From Ursus arctos (taxonomy: Eukaryota > Chordata > Mammalia > Carnivora > Ursidae), in the NCBI RefSeq assembly GCF_023065955.2, contig NW_026623089.1:29170767-29234766 (forward strand): a stretch of DNA of 64,000 nt. The letters are read 5' to 3'. Position 1 is the first letter of the stretch. Every line of letters begins with the position of its first letter. A model generated the notes under the pieces. It did not search any database and had not been told where the DNA came from. It saw only the letters and a program-made list of their open reading frames with translations. Below, piece by piece: positions 34,155 to 45,497 of the stretch. The position numbers and the translations under genes are program-made.

Positions 34155-34215
34155 AATTCATTTACTAAATCCTCACTGAGCGCCTACTCTGTGCCAGGCT
34201 CTATTCTAGGCGCAA
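34155..34215 (+). repeat. Ancient repeat fragment
   Basis: 'aaatcctcactgagcgccta' and 'gtgccaggctctattctagg' belong to the common old mammalian pattern. Confidence 0.5.
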
Positions 34216-35222
34216 AACAAAGGACTTGTCTTCAGAGTGTTATCGATCTGGGCCCGTTTCCTGCCCAGTACACGGGTATTTTGGGCACTGCTGACCTAGC
34301 GCGTTCTTCCCAAGCTTGGCCCGCGTGTCCCCTGGTCCGGGGAGGCTGAGACCATCCCGGCCCCTGCAGCGGGATGGGGGATCGAGGAGGGGGTTAGCAG
34401 GACCTGTGAACAGAGCCGTGAGGGAGGCTGGAAAGACCAGAGCCGGTGGGCCTACTGGGGGACCCCAGATTAAGCTCAGCCCCGGCGTTGCTGGGGCGGG
34501 GGCACGGCGGGGTGGGTGGGGGCACTGCCCGCGGCGGGCTGAGGCCGGAGGAGGAGGGGAAGGAGGGGACGCGGCCCGCCGCCGCCTCTGCCGCCGCGCC
34601 TGCTCTCGGAGCTGTGCTCGCCCGCTCCCCGCCCTCTAGAGCCGTTGCGAAGCGAAGCTCTCCATACTGAGCAGTCCCCGGGAGGCGCTCGGACACGTTC
34701 CCAGGCCGGATAAAGATCGGCTCGGCGCTCGCTCCTCAGGGCGAAATCTCGCCATCAGCGCGCCTCGCGCGGCCGCTCCGGCCCGGCCCGGCGACGCCAG
34801 ATCGCTATCTGCGGGGGGAAAGGCAAGGCAGCACCGCCGCCCGCGCCGCCACCCTCGGCACTGCGCGCTGGGGTTGCCACGGGGACCCTGGGCTCGCCTC
34901 CCTCCCCTCCCTCTGGCCTTTCTTCTCGGCTCTTCCTCCCGAGGGACCCTCGCTTCCAGCCGGCCCGGGGCCCCCAGCGCCCCGCCAGGCGCCCTCGCCT
35001 CGCCCCTCCTCGCCAGGCCCCGCTGCCTCCTGAAGGTTACGCGACGCAGCGGCGGGGTGCGGGGGGCACCCGCCCTCGCCGCCGCCTGCGCCGCCGCCCA
35101 CCCCAGCGCCCGCCGCGCCGGGCCGGCCCGGCTGCCGGCTGCTGCCACCGCAATCCCCGCTCCTAAATCAGAGCGGGGAGGCGTCCCCTCCCCCACCGGC
35201 TGCCCGGGCTCCCCGCGCCGCG

Positions 35223-35280
35223 ATTGGCCGCGCGGGCGCCCCCCGCCCGGGGCCCCCAGCTCCAGCGGCCGCGCCATTGG
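35223..35280 (+). promoter_or_regulatory. CRTAC1: Two inverted CCAAT boxes
   Basis: ATTGG at 35223-35227 ('cgattggccg') and at 35276-35280 ('gccattggctg'), 53 bp apart and both in the same inverted orientation, as is common for NF-Y sites. The second is 53 bp upstream of the TATA-like box. Confidence 0.7.
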
Positions 35281-35333
35281 CTGCGGGTCTCCGCCAGCCT
35301 TTACATAAGCCCGGGCGCGCTCGAGTGGAGTTG

Positions 35334-35340
35334 TATAAAG
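35334..35340 (+). promoter_or_regulatory. CRTAC1: TATA-like box of CRTAC1
   Basis: 'tataaag' in 'gagttgtataaagcgagcg'. With the usual 28-32 bp spacing it predicts transcription start near 35362-35368. A GC box ('ggggcggg', 35356-35363) overlaps that point. A TATA box inside a CpG island is a minority arrangement. Confidence 0.65.
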
Positions 35341-35364
35341 CGAGCGAGCGGTGGCGGGGCGGGA

Positions 35365-35481
35365 GGCTCGAGGCCAGCCCGGGACCGGGGCTGGGAGCTG
35401 GAAGGCGGCGGCGGCAGCGGCGGCGGCAGCGAGCGCCCGCGCTCCGACGCCCCCAGGCGGTGGGGCAGAGAGAGCCCGAAG
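35365..35481 (+). other. CRTAC1: Inferred CRTAC1 5' UTR (start approximate)
   Basis: From the TATA-predicted start to the base before the ATG. It contains no upstream ATG. An interrupted GGC repeat (about 35404-35429, 'ggcggcggcggcagcggcgg') may be length-variable and can form structure. The true start needs transcript data. Confidence 0.5.
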
Positions 35482-35505
35482 ATGGCTCCGAGCGCTGACC
35501 TCGGC
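35482..35505 (+). CDS. CRTAC1: CRTAC1 coding exon 1 (first 8 codons)
   Basis: It encodes MAPSADLG, which differs from my memory of the human N-terminus (MAPSADPG) at one residue. The ATG has a strong context, A at -3 and G at +4. The exon ends exactly at a codon boundary before a consensus donor, GTGAGT (35506-35511). The next coding exon, also in phase 0, is at 53193 and continues directly into the rest of the CRTAC1 N-terminus. CRTAC1 is a secreted glycoprotein of cartilage and other tissues; a brain isoform is also called LOTUS, an antagonist of Nogo receptor signalling. These eight residues precede the hydrophobic core of the signal peptide. Exon 1 alone would be too short to call; the match plus the donor plus the promoter make it convincing. 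Confidence 0.9.
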
Positions 35506-36798
35506 GTGAGTACCCGCTCCCGTGCCCCCACTCCCTCAGGCGGAGAAAGTTTCTCCCGCCCTGCGCGCCCCTCCCGACCCGCCCGCAGGGATGGCGGGGA
35601 CGCCGCCGGGGAACCGGGAAGACGGACACCGTCGCGGAAGGCGGCGGCGGCGGCTGTGCCGCCAACTTGCCGAGAGGCGCAGGACCCGACTGGCGTGCCG
35701 AGCCTCCCCCGCGGGCTGGGGGCTAGGCGTGCGCGGGGCTGGGGATGGAGGAGAGGTGGGAGCGGAGCTGTGCGGACCACAGCCCGCCCAGCTGGCGGGG
35801 AAGGTGCTGGGGGCGCGCTGGAGGTCAGCCGTTTGGGGAGGGGGCACTGGGGCTGCGAGGGGGGCGGAGCGGGTGAGGAGGGATGTGCCGGGGGTATTTG
35901 AGAGTCACCCAGCGGGGCTCAGCCTCGGGCCGGGGAAGCTACTGGCCTCGATCGGGTGACCATGCTGCCAGCATGGGGAAGAGCCCCAGGGAGCTGGCGC
36001 TTCTTCCCCGGGGAAGCCGAGCTCCTAGGCACAGCGCTGGGTGGCAGAGAGCTCCGGGAGCTAGCCCCGCGAGCAGCGTAGCTGCCCGCTGCCTTTGCTG
36101 GACCGAGGTGTGGTCTCCTCGCTCGCAGCCTGTCTCGGGCAAACCAGCTTCAGGCATTCCGGGGGAGCCGGGGTCCTCCTCCGCCCGTGGGGGCACATGG
36201 AGGCTTTGATGGGGCAGCAGGCCAGGCTTGGGGGCATGCCCGACAATGCAGCGCGCCTCTTCGCAGTACAGTAGTTGGGAGCTCTGGTTAGTCCCGTTTC
36301 TGCAGAAACCAACTCAAGAATCCAAAGTCATCCCAGCCTGGATGGGAACCTTCCAGAGTGGTCGGGGAATGCTCCTGGGGTTGGGAGGGGGCACTCCCCT
36401 TCCTCCGGGATGACTAATGAATATTGCTGGTGGTGGTGGCGGGGTGTGCACCTAGTGTGGCTTCTGCGTGTCCCAGGAGGTGCTTCAGCTCTCCAGGCAG
36501 GACACATTCTTGAGTCACACTTGAGATGTCTTCTGGGATGGGTGCAGGACTTCCCAAGTGAAGCCAGATGGAAAAGAAGGGAAAAGGGTTCCAAGAATAG
36601 GGGACAGCTCTGTAGTGCTGTCAGGAATCAGGGGAGAACTCACCGGGGAAGAGAATCTCTACTGATGGGAGACCTTTTTACCCTGATGACTTGGGGCTGG
36701 AGATACCCAAGACTGAATCAGAGTGAATTCAGAGTCATGCTGTACCTCACTCTCGGCCATGAGGGAGGGGAGATGGAGGATGGAAAAGTGGGAACATG

Positions 36799-36832
36799 GC
36801 GGTTCTTCCAATATAGCGGTTCTTCCAATATA
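36799..36832 (+). repeat. 17-bp perfect tandem duplication
   Basis: Two exact copies of 'gcggttcttccaatata'. Confidence 0.95.
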
Positions 36833-37532
36833 GCTCTTGAGGAAGCATTTTCTCTCCTTCTGACTTAAGAACATCATCCTGGCAGCAGCTCCTAAAGTCA
36901 ATTTAAGAAGCAATGAAGGGAGTTTAGGGTCTTGATGCTGGCACAGTGGACCACAATTAGAATATTCTGACTTCCAGTTGGCGTAATGGACTCTGGAGAA
37001 GGTCAAAGGCATGTTGCTCAGTTGGGGTGTATCCTTCACCTGTACCCCATTTGTGAACACGGTGGGGGTTTTGAACTCCTAGGGTAGCTGCTTCAGCCTG
37101 GAGATCTTCTATGGGGGTTATCAATCCATACCCCCAAACCCAGCCCCATCCTCTGCCTGCAGTCAACATTTTTCTGCTGCGTTTCCCTACACCTTCTCTC
37201 CACTGGGGATTTGTGCAGCGAGATACCTGCTTGTTTCTCTTTCTTCCCTTCTGTCCATCTGTGCTGCAGCTGGCCTTGTGAACCCTGATGTTTATTACTT
37301 GGCACCTTGACGTTTGCTTAAGACGTCCTATCGCTGCACGGGAGTGTCCCTGTGAATGTGTGCACCAAACGCCTGTGTCATACTAGGGAGTCAAACCTAG
37401 ACCATTGTGGAAAGAGGACCATGGGCCACAAAGGCAGTACTATGAAAGTGCTTATGGCAGTCTCCTGTTCTCAATCTTCTTGCTGCCTGCCTAGGTGATG
37501 GAAGGTTAAAGGTGGAGCAGGCTCCTTGGTGT

Positions 37533-37546
37533 CCAGTAGGGGGCGC
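37533..37546 (+). promoter_or_regulatory. CRTAC1: CTCF core motif, full match, in intron 1
   Basis: 'ccagtagggggcgc' fits CCASYAGRKGGCRS at all 14 positions, with C-rich 'ggctccttggt' upstream. It lies about 2.1 kb downstream of the inferred CRTAC1 start in plus orientation. This is a strong-looking motif, but occupancy is not shown. Confidence 0.6.
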
Positions 37547-37839
37547 AAAAGGCACCCAGCTCAAGACCACGACTTTCCCACTTCTTGCCCTTTACTGACC
37601 ATGGTAACTAAACACTTTGGGCAAGCCCGGGCCACAGCCCCCAGACCTCACCTTCATGATGGGAGCTCTGCTACCACAGGCTTCCCGGACGTTAGGTGGT
37701 CCTGCGATCTCAGGTGCAATGGGGCAGGTGCGCGCACAGCATTCCAGGGAAAGAGCTAGTGCTCAGTCCCACCTGCTCTCAGAGGTCACTCCTTTGGACT
37801 CGGCTCTGGTGGGTCCTTTGAATTCGTTAGGAGCTCATG

Positions 37840-38065
37840 GAGTCCAAGAACATTAGGGCTAGAAGGGAGGATCCTTGAAGAGCACCTAGTCCAACCTCAT
37901 CCCATCCCCAACACTCACATGCATACATAATTTACATATTTCGAGAAAGCTGAGGCCCAGTCAGGGCAAGTGTCTGGCCCAAGGTCACATGACTATTTGG
38001 TGGAAGACATTGGACTAGGTCTCAGGATTCCCGGTTCTCTACACAGGGCTCTTTCCAATCCTGTG
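37840..38065 (+). repeat. L3/CR1-type 3' fragment
   Basis: 'gaacattagggctagaaggg', 'cacctagtccaacctcatcc', 'gctgaggcccagtcagggc', 'ggcccaaggtcacatgacta' and 'gggctctttccaatcc' follow the L3-like tail pattern. Confidence 0.6.
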
Positions 38066-39299
38066 ACCTGCTTCTTCTTTACTATGGAGATGGACGTGTG
38101 TTCTCAGCACACTAGGTATTCATAATTGCTGACATTGGTAAATTAATAAATTTAGTAAATTTGGGAAAATTTCCTTCAAATCAATTATTCAGAGCGAGGA
38201 GCAGGTAAAGGTCTTGTAATGTACATACACAGGTAATAGAAATTCCGAATTGCTTTTTCCCTTCCGTCCACTATCTTATCTCGTTATTCCAAGAAGTCTT
38301 TTAGGCAGAAACAAAGCAACTCTGGTTCTCAGTTCACGCATGTAGGAATCGGAAGCGCCCAGTCCCTCGCTGTGGTCTCAGAAGCCAGACCAGAGCTCTT
38401 TCTTTCTCTCACTAGGGCATGCTGGCATAGGCTCTCCCTGTCCTGCATCACACTACTGCCTGTGGCACCTCCATTACTCAGATCCTGAGTGAGAGTTCCC
38501 AACCATTACTTGCCCACTTCCCCATCTTTGCTGCTCCCCGCTCAAGGACAGAGTGTAGGATGTTCTATTTTTGCAAAATCCTCATGTTAGGGCTCCTTGG
38601 GTGACCTGGAAGATATTACCACTTCCACTGCCCTTTTTCTGTTCTGTGAGTCTGACTGTCGACATCTGAGCTGGGCCTTGGGAAGGAGGCTTGCCGAGTG
38701 GCCTGTGGGCCGCCTCTCTGTTTCCTCTCCCCACCCTGTTCCTTGGCACATGGCATAGAGCTCCTCTGGGGTCCCCTCGGAGCCTCAGCAGACTCGGTGG
38801 TGACTCTCAGGAGGAACCAGTGCTGCCAAGCCAGAATCCGGAGAGCCAGATCGTCTTCTGTCCCTAAAGCTCACCCAAGGGATGCTTGTTGCCAGGGAAG
38901 ATGCTCGAGTTTCTTCTTCTCCTTCAGGCTCACAGGCAAGTTGGGTCTTAGTCTTCAGGGGGAGGAGGGAGGTAGTAAGATTATGTGGACCACCAGAGAG
39001 CAGCAGTCCCCTCCTTTAGGAAGTGGGGTTGTGAGGGGCTGTGCTTGAGATGGGTGCCAGCTCCTGGTTCTAGCTGAAGAAATGTGCCTGCATTCCCAAG
39101 GCTTGATCTAGTCTGGTTAAGGAGAGGAATATTATTATTACACGAAATATGGCTAGAGCACAGGATCTCTGGATTTTTGGTTGAATGGGGAGAGGACGTA
39201 GAGTTTGAGATGTGGCATTAGACCCTGAGAAAACAAGAAGTCGCCCTTTTCTATGAGCCCCACTAGATGGCTGACCCTTCCTTACCCTACTCTCGTTGG

Positions 39300-39490
39300 G
39301 AAGGCAGCCCAGTGTAATAGAAAGGACACGGGCTTAGAATCTGGCTCCCCCCACTTACTGGCTTAGAGATCTTGGACAAACTGCCTGACCTCTGCATGCC
39401 TCAGTTTCCTTCTTTGCAAAACAGTGAAGCTGGCAACCCTGTGATAAGGGTAGGATAGTGAAGATCAAGGAAGATAGTCTTTAACATGCC
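39300..39490 (+). repeat. MIR SINE
   Basis: 'gtgtaatagaaaggacacgg', 'gcttagaatctggctcc', 'atcttggacaaactgcctga' and 'ctcagtttccttctttgcaa' give a clear MIR. Confidence 0.8.
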
Positions 39491-40199
39491 TCTGCCCTTG
39501 GCGAGATATAAGGAGGTATTCAGCTGGAAGGGGATATTATTGCGGGATCACTGGGAACCACACTGATTCTTCCTTTTCCAAGCGAGCGAGCCTGAGTGTC
39601 CAGGTTTGCACATCAGCCTCCGCTCACAGAAGCATCTGGGCTGATGGACAAGGCCTTCCTGGCAGGGCTCCCTCCTCGCCTTCTTCCTTCCCCTACCTTG
39701 GGGTTTTCATTTGGGGCTTCTGCCATACTTGGGGAAAAGAAATTTTACAGGTCCCAGGATAATTCTGAATGTGATGTAGGGCCCTGAGCTATTGATTCCT
39801 AAGGAAGGATCTTTGTGCTGGGAGAAGCCTTCCTCGGAGCCCAGTGATTTAAGAGTGCTGACAAATCCGTGCTCACCGAGCCTCCTGCAGGCTGCAGATA
39901 CAGGCTTCCAGGCCAGCCGGGGCTCCATGAGGGATTTCTGGGGAGCCTGGCTGGTTGCTTAGGGGACATAAACCTGTGAACTCTGCTTAGGAAAAAGTAT
40001 GAAATCGATTGGTTCATTATCACACCAAACACACCCTGGACCACTTAGGGCATTTAAGAAATGAGAAGCTGCAAAGAACTTGGAGGCTACATTGGAAAAG
40101 TAGAGAGGTGTGGAGGGTTTGGGGACAGGAAGACCTTTTGTCACTGAACCACTCATGATCTTGACCTTATTGAAATCCCTTGGCAGTGACTAGAGGGTC

Positions 40200-40392
40200 T
40201 GCATTGCCCCCCAGTCATCCGGCAGTGTCTGGAGACATCTTTGGTTGTCACCACTGGGCTCGGGAGTGCTGCTAGCTTCTAGTGGGTTGAGGCCAGGGAT
40301 GAGGCTAGACACCCTACCATATGTAGGACAGCCCCCCCCCAAAGAAAAATTGTCTGGCCTAATATGTCAACAGTGCCAGGGCTGAGAAACCT
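40200..40392 (+). mobile_element. MER5A-like hAT nonautonomous element
   Basis: 'cggcagtgtctggagacatc', 'tttggttgtcaccactgggc', 'gcttctagtgggttgaggcc', 'aggacagccccccc', 'tgtcaacagtgccagggctg' and 'agaaacctggg' follow MER5A through to its 3' end. Confidence 0.8.
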
Positions 40393-40570
40393 GGGCTGGA
40401 GCATCACCCCACAGAGTCGTAGCATGCTGGAGGTGGGAGGGATTTCAGAAGTGCCCTCATCCAGCTCCCCCATTTCACAGCTCAGGACACTAGGATCTGC
40501 AGCGGTGGAAAGACTAGTGAGGGTCCTACTACAAGCAAGTGGCCAAGCTGGTCTGGAACTCAGATCTCCT
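40393..40570 (+). repeat. L3-type fragment
   Basis: 'gtagcatgctggaggtggga', 'gtgccctcatccagctcccc', 'catttcacagctcaggacac' and 'ctggtctggaactcagatct' fit the old L3-like pattern. Confidence 0.55.
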
Positions 40571-40780
40571 ATTTGCTGAGACCGACTTATCCAAACTGTT
40601 TCAAAGATGTTGTGAAGATTAAATGTGAGCTGTGAAAACACTTGGAAAATTATAAAGAGACTATTATTAATATTGCTATTATTAAGAATTTGGGAGTTAG
40701 GAAAGTTCTATTTCTGGCTGTGCCACTGACTCATTGTGTAATACTGGGTGCATCATCCCCCCACCCCCATGCCTCTCTGA

Positions 40781-40784
<4 letters not shown>

Positions 40785-40820
<36 letters not shown>
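40785..40820 (+). repeat. (GT)18 microsatellite
   Basis: Eighteen uninterrupted GT units. Likely to be length-polymorphic and able to form Z-DNA. Confidence 0.97.
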
Positions 40821-40822
<2 letters not shown>

Positions 40823-41984
40823 CGGTGGGGGGGGTGGTCTTAGCAAATAAGTATATCGTAATCATTATCTTTAGAGAAAAGTCCAAAGATTTGCCCTTCA
40901 AAAACCCTAGCCACTTAAAAAAAAAAAAAAAGGACAAAAATTTTCCTTGAAAGAAATCATGTTGACTTCGTAAGAAGCAAAGCGTTTCTTCTTGGAAAAA
41001 TTCCAGTACCCTGGCCCTGTAAGTTGGTTCCAGCCCAGGAAATCTGATCAACATCCGGAGGAGAAACTGATAGCTCCACAAATGACGAGCGATTGGATTT
41101 GTCCCCACTCCCTCCGGGAAGGGGAGGTGGCAACTTCACTCTCCTGCTCAGCCCTCCTGGCACAGGGAAGTCCTGCAAGGAACTTCACGGAGGGATGGGA
41201 AGGCGTATCATTAATTAGTAAAACCTTGTTTACTTAACAGACATATTCTTAAAGATCTCTTCCAAGGGACGTTTTGACATATCACTTTAATTAGCAAGCG
41301 CAGAGAGTGTATAGAATGACCCTTCCCGTTGTTTCTAGTCACTGTTATCTTTGCACCCAACAAGTGAAGTAACAAGGTCACAGGAATCACTGCCGAGCTC
41401 AGGCTGTCCCTTTGACCAGGGGAGGGACCGCGGGGACTTCCTCCCTCACGGCAGCCTCTACCTGCCTGGAGAGCAGCCCCCAAGCGGAGGTTCTCCCGCG
41501 GCATCTCTGCCCTACCCTATTTCGATGTCTCTCATGTCAGACAAATCCCGACCCAGCTGTCTGGACGGGGAACAGGCCCCGGAGCCCGATCCCGGCCTGC
41601 ATGGGCAGAGGAGCTCTTGCACGACTGGTGGGAGCAGCCTCCGTTGGTGTTTCTCACAGAAGGCCCATCTCTGGTCTCGCCTTTCATGTGCTCAGGGCTG
41701 GAGGTAGGAAGTCACTTGAGTCTCTCGGAGAGGATCAGGTTACACCCTGGTCTGGCCCTGTAGGAGAGGAGCTAAGCAGACAGGCCCTTTCCATCACCTG
41801 CAGACACGTTGTCTAAGTGATGTCACATTCCCTTTCATCCCGGTTTCTAAGAACAGACTCTTCCTTGGAGATCATAGCCACGCAGCTGTATCGGAGAAGC
41901 TATGTATGTCCAAGGAGGCTTTGGCAGTGGGGACACAAGAGTCCCTGAGAAGAAGAAACACTGTCTTGTAAGCAGTGTCAGGGG

Positions 41985-42085
41985 AGGCCCTGTGTCTTTT
42001 GTTCTCAGCCATGGACTCCGTGCCTAGTGTGGTGCTTGGCACGTCGAAGAGCTCAGTGGGTACTTGGGGGTGGATAAATAAGCAA
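41985..42085 (+). repeat. L2 LINE 3' end
   Basis: 'tgcctagtgtggtgcttggc', 'acgtcgaagagctcagtggg' and 'gtggataaataagc' match an eroded L2 terminus. Confidence 0.65.
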
Positions 42086-42534
42086 ATGCAGGGGGCCGTT
42101 CTGGGGCAGAGGTGGCTCTTGGTATGAAAGTGGATCTCCAGACTGGCCTGGATCAGTGAGGCCAGTTTTCCTTCTGGGTCCTTCTTCCCAGAGGGCTCTA
42201 GAAACCTCAAGGTCCCACTACTCAAGCAGGGGTCGAGGAGCCCAGCCAGGGCCCACCCTATGAGACGGTGGCCAGCTCTGAGCCCTGAGCAAGGCCCGGG
42301 TTCTCTTTCTCTTTACCCTCCTCTGGGTGCTCTCTCCCCTTCCTTTCTCCTTCCCCCCAGGCTGCCAGGAAGCTCAGCGCAGGTTTGCCTCGCTTTCAGC
42401 TGAGAGAATAGATGATATTTTGGATTTCCACTGAAGATGGACTAGGGAGTGAATCACTGCTTCACAGAAAGATTCCCCAGGGCATGCTTCTAAACAGCAA
42501 GGTCCGTTAATGCGTTTTAAGTGATTTAGGGGGG

Positions 42535-42715
42535 AAAAAACAACAACAAACCCTGACCCGTAGACTCCTAGGCCTGGAAGAGCACTTTGGAGGTCGTCCA
42601 GTGTCACACGACTCCACTGCCCCAGGATGCCCACACCCCTTCTGTGGGACTCCCACTCACTCTCCAGAGGCGCTGTCTGTCTGTCCTGCATACAGCTGCC
42701 CCAAATCTAAGACGC
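42535..42715 (+). repeat. L3-type fragment
   Basis: 'gtagactcctaggcctggaa' and 'gagcactttggaggtcgtcc' then 'agtgtcacacgactccactg' resemble the L3-like pattern. Confidence 0.45.
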
Positions 42716-42789
42716 TCTTTCTACAATGCCTGGCTTATCTTGTAGCCCGCTTCAAACTCCCTCCCGAGATGTGAGTCCGGCTCCTTACC

Positions 42790-43175
42790 TTGGCCGAGCT
42801 GGCAGACTCTACAGGCCCAGCTGCCGACCCCGCCTTCTCCTGCACCCTGCCCGCCACAGCCCAGGCACCGCATTCCAGCCACCGCTGCATTCACCGAGGG
42901 TACCACGCTGTGTCCCAGCCACGCCAGGGTCCGCAGGTCCACCTGGGATGCAGCTCCCGCGGAATGAATCTCCGTTCTCCGTCTCTCCCTGCCCTTCTCA
43001 CCCGCGTGCCTAGCCAACCCCTCCTTTCCCCGGGCTGCCTCTGCACTTTGCCCCTGTTGCTGCTCGGAGCTTACCCGTCTGCATGTGTCTCACCGCTGGT
43101 AGGCGGCAAGCTCCTTAGGAGCCAGGCCTCAGGTGTCTTCCAAACTGGCCCACGGGCGTCTCCTAACTGAGTACG
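42790..43175 (+). repeat. Probable L2-derived sequence
   Basis: A pyrimidine-rich run with 'tgcctctgcactttgcccct' and 'ggtaggcggcaagctcctta', as in the L2 3' region. The open frames through it are chance. Confidence 0.4.
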
Positions 43176-43984
43176 CGTGTGTGTATGTCAGTAAATTGAG
43201 GAGTCCTGTGTTTCGAAAGCAGTACTGAAGAAGTCAACGAACTCCGCTGGGCTCCCTGGACAAATTAGTCACGGAAGCAAGCCTATTCCTCAAGGTCTGA
43301 CAGTCCCAGGCGTTCCATTCAACTTTTGGCCACTGCTCCTGGAAGGGGAGTACCTAGTGGGCCCAGGTTCCTCCATCCCACAGATAGTGGTTAGCCGTGG
43401 TCTTAGCGCGATCGCACTCTCTCTTCCCTGCCACGTACGGGCTTCGTGTTGGCCGGGCACTGCGCTCAGCACGGAATAGGCATCATCTCATTTCATTTGC
43501 CTCGTGCACTGGGCTGGGAGACGCCACCTGTCCGCTCACTTTCAGTGACCCCGTTTCATTAGCCTGCCGGTGTCTGGGGCACCTCCTTGCCAGGGGCCCC
43601 TGAGTTTGCATCTGCCTTTTCCGGAACAGGAGCAGGTCTGCTCTCTGTCTGTGAGTCCAGCTGCAGGCAACATGTGGCGCTTTCCCCAGGTCGAGGGAAA
43701 GAGGAGGAAGCCTTGTACTTTCTGGGTGCCGGGGAAGATGCAGAGGACGTGGTGGCCGCTGGGGCTGGTGAGGTGCAGAAGGTCTAGCATTTGGCGATGC
43801 AGAGGACCAGGACAGACACAAGGTGGAGAGACTCCCCTGACGGAGGCCTCGGAAATTATACTCCATATACTCCATGGGGCAAGGCCTTTATTTGTTCCCA
43901 GCTGTTCTCCCGGCGTTGGGCACAGGGCCTGCCACGGTGTGGGTGCATGGGGATGTTAGCGAATAAATGGCCGAGGGAAAGGCC

Positions 43985-44400
43985 CCTCCAGACCTCCAGC
44001 TTTCTCTCCCACCAGGCCCAGTGTTTGCTTCCCAGCTGGCATCCCAGCTTCCAGCCACACCCTCCCATGGCTTCTCCACACCCCACAGCTATAGGGGTCT
44101 TTCTAACACACCCCTCTAGCCCGGGGGTTCCCCAAGCCTCTGGCTGCTGTGGCTCACCAGGCTGCCCCTCTTTTCCACCCTCCTTCGCAGAGGTCGTCCT
44201 GCCCCATCCTGTGCTCCAGCCACGCAGAGCCTCATTGCACAACACAGGCCTGCTCGTCCACACGCCATGCTGGCCCCGCAGCCCAGGACACTTCCTCCAC
44301 CTTGTCCCCTTGGTCACCTCGCCGCCACCCCTCCCTTGGGCCTCCCCCAGCTCCCCCAGGCAGAGGTGTTTGCCCCTCTGTTCCACTGTGTTTCCACCTC
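43985..44400 (+). repeat. Probable L2-derived sequence
   Basis: 'cctctagcccgggggttccc', 'ctgtgctccagccacgcaga', 'cacgccatgctggccccgca' and 'ggcagaggtgtttgcccctc' resemble the L2 interior near its 3' end. This explains the long C-rich open frame at 43791-44411. Confidence 0.5.
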
Positions 44401-44464
44401 ACTTGCTGTAAGACAAGTTCGGTATAGTGAGAGGATGTGTCCCGTGGAACGTCCAAGAATGCCA

Positions 44465-44700
44465 GCCGGAGCCAGTGTGCTTAGACACCAAATCTGGCTC
44501 CTCCACACACTAGCTTTGTGACCTTTAGGAGGTTCCTTAACCTCTCTATGCCTTAGTTTCCTCATCTATGAAATGGGGTCCATAGTAAAACCTCCCTCAC
44601 GAAGTTACCATGAGGACTGAAAGAGACCATCTAAGCAAAGGGCGAGAGTAGTGCCTGGCACCCAGTCGGGGGTAGGTAAGTGTGACTATTACCACCCATT
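44465..44700 (+). repeat. MIR SINE, near full length
   Basis: 'tagctttgtgacctttagga', 'ccttaacctctctatgcct', 'tagtttcctcatctatgaaa', 'agttaccatgaggactgaaa' and 'agtgcctggcacccagtcg'. Confidence 0.85.
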
Positions 44701-45497
44701 CCTCCTATAGGACTTGTTACATGAAATTGTGGTGAACACCTGTTTGCCTGTGTACGGAGTCCTATGAATTAAGCTGAAGAGAGAGGTGATCCGTTCTGAG
44801 ATTAGAAACAGAGCTCCCACAGGCATGTGGAAGTGGGTGAGGTGAGAGGAAGGGGGCAGTTAATAAGTGTTGCCACTGTTCAGGGGAGAGAAGGAGAGGC
44901 AAGTCTCCAGCAGCGGGGATGGAAAGACTGGGCACTCCTGAGAAATATTCATAGAGCAGAGTGGACGCGGTGATCCCGCGGTGGTGAGGAAGGAGGAAGA
45001 ACCGATTGTGATACCAGATTTCCAAACTGAGTGACAGTGTTGAGGTTTGAAGGAGCCCAGTGAACAGCATCCCCCTTCCCTACTGAGGTTCAGGACCAAC
45101 TGAGAGAGAGAAAGGGGGAGGGCGAAGGGAGGAGGGAGGCAGACCTCAGACACCATCGTTACAGATATGGCTGTTTGGAAGGCCCGGTTTCAGAGTGGGG
45201 TCTGTGGGGCACCTCCCAGTGCAGCTCTCGCTGCGGGTGGGGGAAGGGCTGAGCCTCAGCATGTGGCAGAGACTGGCCTCTGCAGGGAGGCAGGTCCAGA
45301 AAGGGCTGTCCCGCGCAGTTGTTGCACACTGAGCAATCTGTGAGTCCCAGCTGCAGCCCTCAGGAGGAGGACCTGGGGGAAGGAGGGAGGCCAGGAATGT
45401 GGCCCTGGGGCTGGAAGCTCTCAGTCTCACACTCTTAATGCTTTGGCCTAGAGACTTCCTTGTTTTGCTGGCTGTCCTGTGCATGGTGGGAAGTCTG

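Larger units (their letters stand above)
34300..36050. promoter_or_regulatory. CRTAC1: CpG island spanning the CRTAC1 promoter and first exon
   Basis: About 1.7 kb of very GC-rich DNA with dense CpG, in contrast to the AT-richer flanks. It extends about 1 kb upstream and 0.5 kb downstream of the inferred transcription start. Such islands are usually unmethylated in the germ line. The long open frames on both strands here (up to 225 codons) are composition artefacts. The upstream arm is long enough to hold a divergent start as well, but I see no supporting splice signals. Confidence 0.9.

Noticed and set aside
1..34200. Exons of the head-to-head neighbour (R3HCC1L in human)
   Set aside because: No sequence resembling that gene was seen; in human it lies much further away.
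35224..35901. 225-codon open frame in the CpG island, plus other long frames on both strands at 34.3-36.2 kb
   Set aside because: GC-rich DNA has few stop codons, so long frames appear by chance. No motifs are seen, and the true short coding exon uses a different boundary here.
43791..44411. 206-codon open frame in intron 1
   Set aside because: C-rich sequence resembling L2, with overlapping long frames on both strands and no family motifs.
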